A model generated the notes under the pieces. It had not been told where the DNA came from and did no database searches. It was given only the letters and a program-made list of their open reading frames with translations. From contig NZ_BAABFC010000001.1 in the NCBI RefSeq assembly GCF_039540575.1, positions 451,845-515,844 of the forward strand: a stretch of DNA of 64,000 bases, read 5' to 3'. Shown here one piece after another: positions 9,457-17,612 of the stretch (its first letter is position 1; every line of letters starts with the position of its first letter). This stretch comes from Pseudaeromonas paramecii. Lineage in GTDB: Bacteria; Pseudomonadota; Gammaproteobacteria; Enterobacterales; Aeromonadaceae. The position numbers were made by a program, and so were the translations under genes.

Positions 9457-10019
9457 ATACGACACAACTCGACCAGGCATGCAGCCAATACTTGCACTTC
9501 AGGGAGCTATTCCACTGCGGCGAGACCTGGCAGCAAACACGCTGCGACAATACGCCACAGCAACCGGCCAGTTGGGAGGCCTATGCCACATTGGCCCAAG
9601 GGTTACTGGATCCACTCTGGGAGCAGTTCGGCCGGCCTGAGCTGACATTCGGTTTCTGTGGCGCGCGACTGCGGCAACTGATCTTGGCCAACACCTCCCC
9701 CCGTATCGCCCCTAAGCTGGATCAACACGCCGCGCATGAGCTGACCCGTCAGGGCCAGCTCGTCTGCCCCCGAGGTGGTGCCGCCATAGATTTTTATTAT
9801 CCCGGGCAAAACAGTCATCGCATTGCGCAGTGGCTAGCTCAGCATCTGCCCTTTGATCGACTCTATCTCTACGGCCCACAAAGACCGTTGCACCTGAGCT
9901 TTTCTTCCAGCCCCGCAGGCCAGCTGATTTTGCTGACAGAGCATCAGGGGCGCCGCATTCCCCGTCGGCTAACGAGATCCCAACTAGATGCCATGGCCAG
10001 CCAGGAGCCACTATGTTGA
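9453..10019 (+). CDS. Uncharacterised Dnd-associated protein, possible M15 peptidase-like fold
   Basis: 188 residues, no confident name. The segment LDQHAAHELTRQGQLVCPRG is followed by GAAIDFYYPG and, about 50 residues later, YGPQRPLHLSF. The spaced His ... GxAxDF ... His pattern recalls the zinc ligands (HxxGxAxD ... H) of M15/hedgehog-type D-Ala-D-Ala peptidases, with extra residues between the first His and the GxAxD motif. That is my inference from pattern, not a proven homology. No signal peptide is visible, so it should be cytoplasmic, which argues against a cell-wall role. It overlaps the SLOG gene by 4 bases upstream and the methyltransferase by 7 bases downstream. Confidence 0.6.
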   Translation: MNTTQLDQACSQYLHFRELFHCGETWQQTRCDNTPQQPASWEAYATLAQGLLDPLWEQFGRPELTFGFCGARLRQLILANTSPRIAPKLDQHAAHELTRQGQLVCPRGGAAIDFYYPGQNSHRIAQWLAQHLPFDRLYLYGPQRPLHLSFSSSPAGQLILLTEHQGRRIPRRLTRSQLDAMASQEPLC

Positions 10020-12037
10020 CGGCCGCAGAGTTCGCCCAGCGGGTGGCCACCCTGCCCTTTGGTAAGCGGCTACCGGAGGCCATCTACTTGCACCGTGAGA
10101 CCTTGTCCCGGACAGATCCCGGATTATCCCGGTTTGTTGAGGCCGTCGGTCAGGCCCTCAAAGTGGCACCCGATGAGTGGAATCTAGTAAAGCTAGGCCG
10201 CGAGCAATTCCGCCTCTCTTTGCTCCACTATCCTGACTTTTTTTCAGACGCCTATCCGACATTGCGGCAGAGCGTCACCGTGGATCTGAGCCGACTGCAG
10301 CACCGCGTGGTTATATATGACGCGCAAGACAATCCGCCAATACTCCACCGCAAAGAACAGATGTTGTGGCCGGAGCATCCCAGCGTGCCAGATTTTTATC
10401 TTATCACTCAGGAAGGCGAGGCCGCCGGCCTCTATGCAGAACCGCGCAAGATTGGGTTTAAACAAAGCTGGGAGCGACTAATTGCCCAACACGGCTATGC
10501 CCTAGTGGATGGCCGGCTGTTTCGTCAGTCCATGCTGCCTCAAACCGATACCGCCACCACCATAGATCGCCATAAGACGGCCCTGGTGCGCTACCAGCTC
10601 TCCGCCCCCATGAAGCTGCTGGCTAAACACGGCTATCTAAATGGTGAATTCTCAGTGTTCGATTACGGTTGTGGCCGGGGTGATGATCTGCGGGAATTGC
10701 AGGCTCACGGTATCGATGCCTTAGGTTGGGACCCCAACTTTCGCCCCGAGGCCGGCAAGCATGCCTCGGCACTCGTCAACCTGGGGTACGTCATCAATGT
10801 CATAGAGGATCCCATAGAACGGGTGGAAGCCCTACTAGGGGCCTGGGCACTATGTCAGACGCTGTTAGTCGTGTCGGCCATGCTGGCCAGCGACGACTTT
10901 ATTGCTCAGTTCAAGCCCTATGGCGACGGCATCATCACCTCCCGCAACACCTTTCAGAAGTACTACAACCAGAGCGAGCTAAGGGGCTTCTTGGAGCGCA
11001 CTCTGGATGAAGTCCCCATCGCCGTCGCCCCCGGCATCTTCTACCTCTTCAAGGACAAACAAGCGGAGCAAGCCTTTTTAAGCGGTCGGCTACGCCGGCA
11101 GCACGGCTGGCACCAATTAACGCAGCCCAACCAGCATAAATTGAGCAAGTTACAACAGGCTCAGCAACAAACCCCCGAGTTATTTGAAGCCTTCTGGCAA
11201 CGCTGTCTTGATCTTGGCCGGCTCCCCATTGAAGAGGAGTTCCCCGATTATCCTCGGCTCAAAGAATTAGCCGGCAGCCCGGCTCGGGTACTGCATCTGT
11301 TGGAACGACAAGAAGGCACAGACTGGCTTGAGCAAGCCAGACAAGCACGCAGCGAAGATCTATCCGTCTACTTGGCACTGACCTTGTTTGACAAGCGGCG
11401 GCCATACCGTCAACTCACCGAAGCGCTAAAGCGCGACATCAAGGCCTTCTTCGGCGATTACCCTAGCGCCATGGCCCACGCCCGCGAGCTGTTGTTTGCC
11501 ATCGCCTCACCAGAGCAAATCGAGGACGCCTGCCACAGTGCCCACGAACAACTCCCCGCCTCGCTTTACTATCCGGGGCACTCACTGCTACTGCACAAGC
11601 AGTACCTGTCGCAGCTACCGCCCTTGCTACGGGTCTATGTCGGCGCCGCCTGTCAGCTGTATGGTGAACTGGATGAGATAGAGGTCATCAAGGTGCATAG
11701 CCAATCCGGCAAGGTCAGCCTGTTGGGCTATGACGACTTTACTCAGCCCATCCCCTATCTGGTGGAGCGCATCAAGATCCGCATGGCCGAGCAGGAGGTG
11801 GACTTCTTCGACTATGTCGATGCACCCCGCCGCCCGCCGCTACTGAATAAAAGCTATCTGCTGCCCACGGATCACCCGGACTTTGCCAAGCAGCGCGCGC
11901 TTGAGCAGCACCTGGGCAAGCTGTTCGGACTAGACCTGCAACAGGATCTGAATCTAAGCCGAGGGGAGTTTGAGGCAGTGCTAAGTCGAGAGGGAAAAAT
12001 GATAAAGTGCTTCCGAATACACGTAACCAACAAGTAG
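10013..12037 (+). CDS. DNA phosphorothioation-associated putative methyltransferase
   Basis: 674 residues. Around residue 216 is FDYGCGRGDDLREL followed by DALGWDPNF, a clear class I SAM-binding motif I and acidic motif II. N-terminal MLTAAEFAQRVATLPFGKRLPEAIYLHRETL and overall length fit the family of putative methyltransferases that travel with dnd genes. The reaction is not established; DNA or another macromolecule may be the substrate. The start ATG at 10013 overlaps the previous stop (ATGTTGA). It is the last gene before the 147-bp AT-rich promoter region of dndB. The long C-terminal part (residues about 320-674) is mostly helical with no motif I recognise. Confidence 0.85.
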   Translation: MLTAAEFAQRVATLPFGKRLPEAIYLHRETLSRTDPGLSRFVEAVGQALKVAPDEWNLVKLGREQFRLSLLHYPDFFSDAYPTLRQSVTVDLSRLQHRVVIYDAQDNPPILHRKEQMLWPEHPSVPDFYLITQEGEAAGLYAEPRKIGFKQSWERLIAQHGYALVDGRLFRQSMLPQTDTATTIDRHKTALVRYQLSAPMKLLAKHGYLNGEFSVFDYGCGRGDDLRELQAHGIDALGWDPNFRPEAGKHASALVNLGYVINVIEDPIERVEALLGAWALCQTLLVVSAMLASDDFIAQFKPYGDGIITSRNTFQKYYNQSELRGFLERTLDEVPIAVAPGIFYLFKDKQAEQAFLSGRLRRQHGWHQLTQPNQHKLSKLQQAQQQTPELFEAFWQRCLDLGRLPIEEEFPDYPRLKELAGSPARVLHLLERQEGTDWLEQARQARSEDLSVYLALTLFDKRRPYRQLTEALKRDIKAFFGDYPSAMAHARELLFAIASPEQIEDACHSAHEQLPASLYYPGHSLLLHKQYLSQLPPLLRVYVGAACQLYGELDEIEVIKVHSQSGKVSLLGYDDFTQPIPYLVERIKIRMAEQEVDFFDYVDAPRRPPLLNKSYLLPTDHPDFAKQRALEQHLGKLFGLDLQQDLNLSRGEFEAVLSREGKMIKCFRIHVTNK

Positions 12038-12053
12038 AATTTCCGGTTAAAGA

Positions 12054-12162
12054 TAACGCAGAGCTCGTTTATACACCATATTCCACACTTTTATAACGTC
12101 ATTATTATTATGAAAAACAAATCTTACGTACATTTTAACGCAGTGCGTCATATTTAACGCAG
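12054..12162 (+). promoter_or_regulatory. dnd operon promoter region with three TAACGCAG direct repeats
   Basis: The octamer TAACGCAG occurs at 12054-12061, 12136-12143 and 12155-12162 in the only sizeable gap between the methyltransferase and dndB. The last two are 19 bases apart and sit just upstream of the dndB ribosome site. The DNA between is strongly AT-rich, as a promoter would be, but I could not choose a single -35/-10 pair. DndB proteins are reported to act as regulators of dnd expression in other bacteria, so these repeats are candidate operators (inference). Confidence 0.45.
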
Positions 12163-12184
12163 GTTGGCGAGTAGGAGACACATC

Positions 12185-13270
12185 ATGAGTCACTTTGATT
12201 CCGACTACTGTTACTCTTTTCCTGCAGTCAGGGGCATTCAGGCCGGCAGGCCCTTCTACATTGCTACCTGCCCAATGCGGATCATCCCGAAGATTTTCAG
12301 TTTTGATGAGAGTGAAGTACCGCCAGAGCTGCGCGCTCAGCGCACCTTGAACAAGTCGCGCATTCCGGAAATGGTGCGTTACCTGCTGGAAAACCCTAAG
12401 GACTACGTCTTTTCTGCGCTCACGGCCTCTATTGCCGTCGATGTCGAGTTTGAAGAGCATCCCGGCTCGAACAATTTGGGCACCCTGCGTGTGCCTATGG
12501 ATGCCCAGATCCTGATCAACGACGGTCAGCACAGACGCAAGGCGATCGAAGAGGCCATTGCCGAACGCCCCGAACTGGGCCAGGACAATATCCCGGTACT
12601 GTTCTTCGTTGACGAAGGCTTGCACCGCAGTCAGCAGATGTTTGCCGACCTGAACAAGTACGCGGTCAAGCCCAGCCCATCCTTGGCGACACTCTATGAT
12701 CACCGCGATCAGGCTTCCGATCTGGCCCGTCTGCTGGCCACCACGATCGAGCCCTTTGTCGGCCTGACCGAGATGGAGAAATCCAGCATCTCTGCCCTCT
12801 CCAGCAAGCTGTTCACATTAAGCAGCATTAAGCAGGCGACGCGCGCCTTGTTAGGAAAGGGCTCCAAAGAAGGCTGCAGCGAAGAGGAAGCCGCCATCGC
12901 CCGCGATTACTGGCTAGCCGTCTATGCCCAGATGCCCGACTGGCAGATGGCCTGTCGCAAAGAGGTCTCCCCTGCTCAGCTGCGGCAGGACTATGTTCAT
13001 GCCCACGGTGTCGGCCTACATGCGCTCGGCCTGTTGGGTCGCAGCCTGATCAGTGAGCACCCCGAGAGTTGGAAACAAGATCTGACCCTTCTCAGAACCA
13101 TCGACTGGCGCAAGACCAATCCAGAATGGCTGCGTCGGACCATGTTGCATGGCAAGTTGAGCAAGTCTATCTCTGCGATTCAACTGACCTGCAATGCATT
13201 GAAAATTGCCCTGAACCTTTCCCTCACTCCTGAGGAAAAGGTGCTCGAAGAACAGGTTGTACAGCAATGA
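12185..13270 (+). CDS. dndB: DndB, DGQHR-domain regulator of DNA phosphorothioation
   Basis: 361 residues from ATG 12185 (GGAG 8 bases upstream); a TTG 21 bases earlier is in frame but has no ribosome site. The family motif DGQHR lies at residues 113-117, followed by HRSQQMFADLNKYAVKPSPSL, typical of DndB. DndB is not needed for the sulfur chemistry itself; studies in other organisms describe it as modulating expression and modification frequency. It is the first gene of the modification operon, with dndC overlapping its stop by ATGA. A second DGQHR protein is encoded at the far end of the island. Confidence 0.93.
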   Translation: MSHFDSDYCYSFPAVRGIQAGRPFYIATCPMRIIPKIFSFDESEVPPELRAQRTLNKSRIPEMVRYLLENPKDYVFSALTASIAVDVEFEEHPGSNNLGTLRVPMDAQILINDGQHRRKAIEEAIAERPELGQDNIPVLFFVDEGLHRSQQMFADLNKYAVKPSPSLATLYDHRDQASDLARLLATTIEPFVGLTEMEKSSISALSSKLFTLSSIKQATRALLGKGSKEGCSEEEAAIARDYWLAVYAQMPDWQMACRKEVSPAQLRQDYVHAHGVGLHALGLLGRSLISEHPESWKQDLTLLRTIDWRKTNPEWLRRTMLHGKLSKSISAIQLTCNALKIALNLSLTPEEKVLEEQVVQQ

Positions 13271-14904
13271 GCACCTTGCAAATGGCCCATGATTTGGGCG
13301 ACTACGAAGACTTTATCAATCTTGAACAATTCGCCGGTCACCCACTGGCACATTATGTCGCCGAGGTGCAACGCATCTACTGCGCCGACAAACGCCCCTG
13401 GGTCATCGGTTACAGCGGTGGTAAAGACTCCTCCGCCGTCATCACGCTGGTGTATCTGGCGCTGTTGGGTCTGACACCGAAGCTGCGTAGCAAGCCGATT
13501 TTCGTCGTCTCATCCGATACCCTGGTCGAAACCCCCGTGGTGGTCGATCTGATCATTCGTACCATGAAGCAGATTGAGCGTGGTGCTCAGCGCGACAAGC
13601 TGCCCATCACGGTTCACCCTGTGGTCCCCAAAACCAGCGAGACCTTTTGGGTCAACTTGCTGGGTAAAGGCTATCCGGCGCCAACCCGCAACTTCCGCTG
13701 GTGTACCGAGCGGATGAAGATCAATCCCGTCAGCGATTTCATCAAGGATAAGGTCAGCCAATTCGAGGAAGTGATTGTGGTGTTGGGCTCGCGCAGTAGC
13801 GAGAGCGCCTCCCGGGCCCAGGTTATCGCCAAGCACAAGATCGATGGCACTCGTCTGGCTCGCCACACCACATTGGCCAATGCCTTTATTTACACGCCCA
13901 TCGATACCTGGGATGTGGAGGATGTGTGGAAGCTGCTACGCGGCGCCTTCCGCTATGCGGAAGAGGACGAGATCGAGGAGTGGGAAAACCCATGGGGCGG
14001 CAATAACCGTCCGCTGTGGACCTTGTATATGGACTCGTCCGGTCAGGGGGAATGCCCGCTGGTGATCGACGACAGCACCCCTTCCTGCGGCAACTCCCGT
14101 TTTGGCTGCTGGACCTGCACCGTCGTCACCAAAGACAGAGCCATGGAAAGTCTGATCCAGAACGGCGAAGACTGGATGCTGCCGCTGTTGCAATTCCGCG
14201 ACCAACTGGCCAGGACCACAGATCCTGAGCAGAAGGATATCTACCGTAACTACAAGCGGCGTACAGGCAAGGTCAGCTACCAGTACGCCAAGGATGGTGA
14301 AGATATTGCCGCCGAGCGCAAGCACGTTCCCGGCCCCTACTGGCTTAAATACCGTCAGCTATGGCTGCAGGAGCTGCTGCAGCTAGAAAAAAATCTGAAC
14401 GCCCAAGGCCACACCATCACCCTGATCACCGAGCCCGAGCTACATGCCATCCGCCAGCATTGGCTCAAAGATCCTAACGAGCCAGACTGGAACGACAGCC
14501 TGCCGCGGCTCTACCGCGAGGTGTATGGCCGCGATCTGGCGTGGGTCGTCGATGATCAGTCGCGGTTCGATGCCAGTGATGCCGAGCTGCTGGACCAGTT
14601 GGCCCAGCACCACGATGTCGAACCCGAGATGGTCAAAAAGCTGATTGAACTGGAGATCTCCTTAGAAGGACTCAGCAAACGCCAAGGGGTCTTCGACAAG
14701 ATCGGCAGCATTCTCAAGCAGGATTGGGGATCGCTAGAGGCGATACAGCTCAAGCAGTCTGCCCTGCAAAAACGCAATGAACGGGATATGCATGAGGAAG
14801 CCATTGATAAGATAGAAGCGCAGATCCGGGATGTTCAGACGTTGCTGGCCCATGCGGATCAGATCAGCGGCCTGCTAAGCGAGGTAACCACAGATGATCA
14901 TTAA
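13267..14904 (+). CDS. dndC: DndC, PAPS-reductase-like iron-sulfur ATP pyrophosphatase
   Basis: 545 residues, full length. The PP-loop SGGKDSSAV lies at about residues 49-57, the ATP-pyrophosphatase signature shared with PAPS reductase. Four cysteines are placed as expected for the 4Fe-4S cluster: Cys146 (WCTERMKI) and Cys274, Cys281, Cys284 (CGNSRFGCWTC). DndC activates the DNA backbone and, with DndD and DndE, accepts sulfur from a cysteine desulfurase. Start ATG overlaps the dndB stop; the stop overlaps dndD by 11 bases. C-terminal part ends in a coiled region. Confidence 0.96.
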   Translation: MSTLQMAHDLGDYEDFINLEQFAGHPLAHYVAEVQRIYCADKRPWVIGYSGGKDSSAVITLVYLALLGLTPKLRSKPIFVVSSDTLVETPVVVDLIIRTMKQIERGAQRDKLPITVHPVVPKTSETFWVNLLGKGYPAPTRNFRWCTERMKINPVSDFIKDKVSQFEEVIVVLGSRSSESASRAQVIAKHKIDGTRLARHTTLANAFIYTPIDTWDVEDVWKLLRGAFRYAEEDEIEEWENPWGGNNRPLWTLYMDSSGQGECPLVIDDSTPSCGNSRFGCWTCTVVTKDRAMESLIQNGEDWMLPLLQFRDQLARTTDPEQKDIYRNYKRRTGKVSYQYAKDGEDIAAERKHVPGPYWLKYRQLWLQELLQLEKNLNAQGHTITLITEPELHAIRQHWLKDPNEPDWNDSLPRLYREVYGRDLAWVVDDQSRFDASDAELLDQLAQHHDVEPEMVKKLIELEISLEGLSKRQGVFDKIGSILKQDWGSLEAIQLKQSALQKRNERDMHEEAIDKIEAQIRDVQTLLAHADQISGLLSEVTTDDH

Positions 14905-16903
14905 GAGCCTGACGCTGCATAACTTTCGCGTGTTCCGCGGCAGCCATAAGATCGACCTGGCGCCGCGGGAGGATAGGACCATCAGCGGTGAGACCATTCA
15001 ACAGCGCCCAATAGTGCTGTTTGGCGGTCTCAATGGTGCCGGCAAGACCTCGATTCTGACCGCCATCCGCCTTGCACTCTATGGCCGGTTGGCGTTCGAC
15101 CAGTTCTATACCCAGCAGGACTACATCCAGCATCTGGCAGCCTTGGTGCATAACGGTGTCAGCGCCGTCCAGCGCCCCGAGGAGGCCAGTGTCGAGCTGT
15201 GCTTTACCTACAACAAGGATGGCGTCGAATCAGAATTTACCGTCATCCGCAGCTGGAAGCGCGGCAAGAAAGATCGCCTGATGCTGCTGCAAGACGGCGT
15301 CGCCAAAGAGGAGCTGAATTACGATCAGTGCCAGGGCTTTTTGAATGAGCTGATCCCCCACGGCATTGCCGATCTCTTCTTCTTCGATGGGGAAAAGATT
15401 GCTGAGCTAGCCGAAGATGAATCGGGCAAGGTGCTGCAAACTGCAGTGCGCCGCCTGCTGGGGCTGGATCTGGTTAGCAAGCTGCGCAGCGATCTGATCA
15501 TCTACCTCAAGCGCATGGAGGCCAACTCACTGAGCCGACAGCAACAAAAGCGGCTGGAAACTTTGGAAAAGGAAAGTGCCGAATACGCCAAGCAGGCTGA
15601 ACACTTCCGCTTTGAAGCTGATGTGCGTGCCGCCGCGATTGAACTGCTCACTGCCGATATCAAGAAATATGAAACTCAGCTGGCGGCTGAAGGCGGTGCC
15701 TTTGCCTTAACCAAGGCCCAAGAGCAACAAAGAGTCGATGCCCTGTTAAAAGAAAAAGAACTGCTAGAAAAGCAGATCCGCCACGAGATGGAAACCAGTC
15801 TGCCATTGGCACTAGCGCCAACCACCTTGGCCGGTCTGCTCGAGCAACTGAGCATCGAAGCCAGCTTGAAACAGACCCGGCACTTTACCAATGAGCTGAC
15901 GCAGTTCCTGCAGGCACTGCAAGGGCAGATGGCCTTCCAATCCAAGGAGGCTGGCAAGATTGCCGCCGAAGCCATTAAAGATAAGCTCGATGCCTATCTG
16001 GCGGACAAGCCCCAAGGCGATATCAAGCTCGATATCTCGGAGCGGGAATATGGTGTCATTGAGCAGCTAATCACCCATGACAGCCAGCATGCCCGCTCCC
16101 GTTTTGACACGGCCAGGGCGCGACTGCAAGAGGTCGAGCAGGCTCTGGATCAAGCCGCAGCCAATATAGCCCGCGCCCCGGAAGATGATCAGCTGATCGG
16201 GCTATTTGAGACATTGCGGGCTCTGGATAAGAAGCGGCAGGGGGAAATCCAGCAATATAAGGCCCTGCTGGAAGAGGCACGGCAAGCACTGAATAAACAG
16301 CTTAACGCCGCGCGGGATATTCAAAAGTTGCATGATAAGGAGCGCGATCAATTTACCGATAACAGTGCCCAGAAAAATGCCCGGGAAGCCATCAAGCTGC
16401 TGGAAGAGTATTCAGAAGTCTTGACGCTGGCGCGGGTGAAAAAGCTGGAGCAGGCCTTTGCTCAGGCTTATCACAAATTGGCGCGTAAAGAAGATCTGCA
16501 AATCCAGGCGCGGATTAATCCTGAGAGCTTTGATGTTGAACTCATTGATGAGCATGGTAGTGCCATCAGCCGGAAATTACTCTCGGCGGGTGAAAAGCAG
16601 ATTTATGCCATTGCCATTCTCGAAGCCTTGGCGAAAACCTCGGGCCGTCAATTACCGGTGATCATCGATACGCCGTTGGGGCGCCTGGATTCGCATCACA
16701 GAGATAAACTGATCGAACACTACTTCCCCTTCGCCAGCCATCAGGTGGTCTTACTCTCCACCGACACCGAAGTGGACCAGCGTTATTTTGCCGGCGCATT
16801 GCAGGATGATATTTCCCATGCCTATCAGATCCATTTTGATAGTCTGACCAAATGCTCGTTCCTCAAAGATGGTTACTTCTGGCAGCAAAAGGAGGCCAGC
16901 TGA
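14894..16903 (+). CDS. dndD: DndD, SMC/RecN-like ATPase of the phosphorothioation complex
   Basis: 669 residues. Walker A GGLNGAGKTS near residue 44, a long coiled-coil middle (about 210-520, rich in Lys/Glu/Gln), ABC signature LSAGEKQ near 562, and Walker B with D-loop VIIDTPLGRLD near 590. This layout is that of an SMC-type ATPase with a short coiled coil. It is thought to bind or open DNA for the DndC reaction. The stop overlaps the dndE start (TGATG). Confidence 0.96.
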   Translation: MIIKSLTLHNFRVFRGSHKIDLAPREDRTISGETIQQRPIVLFGGLNGAGKTSILTAIRLALYGRLAFDQFYTQQDYIQHLAALVHNGVSAVQRPEEASVELCFTYNKDGVESEFTVIRSWKRGKKDRLMLLQDGVAKEELNYDQCQGFLNELIPHGIADLFFFDGEKIAELAEDESGKVLQTAVRRLLGLDLVSKLRSDLIIYLKRMEANSLSRQQQKRLETLEKESAEYAKQAEHFRFEADVRAAAIELLTADIKKYETQLAAEGGAFALTKAQEQQRVDALLKEKELLEKQIRHEMETSLPLALAPTTLAGLLEQLSIEASLKQTRHFTNELTQFLQALQGQMAFQSKEAGKIAAEAIKDKLDAYLADKPQGDIKLDISEREYGVIEQLITHDSQHARSRFDTARARLQEVEQALDQAAANIARAPEDDQLIGLFETLRALDKKRQGEIQQYKALLEEARQALNKQLNAARDIQKLHDKERDQFTDNSAQKNAREAIKLLEEYSEVLTLARVKKLEQAFAQAYHKLARKEDLQIQARINPESFDVELIDEHGSAISRKLLSAGEKQIYAIAILEALAKTSGRQLPVIIDTPLGRLDSHHRDKLIEHYFPFASHQVVLLSTDTEVDQRYFAGALQDDISHAYQIHFDSLTKCSFLKDGYFWQQKEAS

Positions 16904-17250
16904 TGTTACCGAACCGCATGCAATTAACACAGCAGACCGAAGAGCAACTCAAGCGTCTCAAGGCCTATACCGGTGTGACCCCCAATATCGCTGCCCGTAT
17001 CGCTTTTTTCCGCTCAATGGAATCCGGATTTCGTTATCACGGCGATCAACGCAAACTCGATGGCGCTTTGGTTTTGGATAAAAACACCTGGCTGGGTGAA
17101 ACCAGCCAAGTCACCGAATTGCTATTGACGCTGCACTATCCTGAGCTGGATCAAAAAGAGCTGACAAAGGCCTGGGCGGCACATGTCGAGGATGGTATAG
17201 CTGCATTACGCAACCATCGAAGTCTCAATGATTTAGCACAGGCCTTATGA
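16903..17250 (+). CDS. dndE: DndE, small DNA-binding subunit
   Basis: 115 residues from ATG 16903, which has AGGAGG 7 bases upstream and overlaps the dndD stop; an in-frame ATG at 16852 inside dndD lacks this. The segment LKAYTGVTPNIAARIAFFRSMESGFRY is typical of DndE, a small helical protein that binds DNA (nicked duplex preference is reported for a homologue). It completes the DndCDE core. The next gene starts inside its stop codon (ATGA). Confidence 0.93.
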   Translation: MLPNRMQLTQQTEEQLKRLKAYTGVTPNIAARIAFFRSMESGFRYHGDQRKLDGALVLDKNTWLGETSQVTELLLTLHYPELDQKELTKAWAAHVEDGIAALRNHRSLNDLAQAL

Positions 17251-17564
17251 GTGAGAACAACCGCAAAAATATTCCGTGGACCGAAGAAGAGTATCTGCTA
17301 GCCCTGATTGTCTATCAGGATATCAAGCGATGTGGTGAAGCCATCAGCGCCAGCAATCCCAAGATCATCGCTCTAAGCCAGTTATTACAAACACTGGATA
17401 TCCACCCCCAATCCGAACGCGGAGATCATTTCCGGGAGCCTGACGGAGTCAGGTCCCGGATTTCTTATTTTAAGCGGATGGATGAAGGAATGGAATTTGG
17501 TGATAGAAATTTACAATATTTAGTCTGGAATAAATGGAGGGGAATAAATGAATCTAAGTTATGA
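17247..17564 (+). CDS. Small protein resembling the ScoMcrA N-terminal head domain
   Basis: 105 residues, coupled to dndE by a 4-base overlap. The pattern PWTEEEYLLALIVYQD ... IIALSQLL ... FREPDGVRSRISYFKRMDEG ... LVWNKW matches, by my recollection, the N-terminal 'head' domain found in ScoMcrA-type and other HNH endonucleases, where it precedes catalytic domains. Here no HNH or sulfur-binding domain follows; the frame stops and the DNA turns AT-rich. It may be a free-standing domain acting with DndE, or the stump of a larger nuclease gene cut off when the AT-rich pair was gained. I favour the domain match moderately and cannot decide between the two histories. Confidence 0.6.
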   Translation: MSENNRKNIPWTEEEYLLALIVYQDIKRCGEAISASNPKIIALSQLLQTLDIHPQSERGDHFREPDGVRSRISYFKRMDEGMEFGDRNLQYLVWNKWRGINESKL

Positions 17565-17612
17565 ACAGGCTGAATAACCTTTTAAATAGTCATCAATATT
17601 AATATGTGCAAA

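Noticed and set aside
12047..12703. Minus-strand open frame across the dndB start and promoter
   Set aside because: It mirrors dndB and has no family resemblance or ribosome site.
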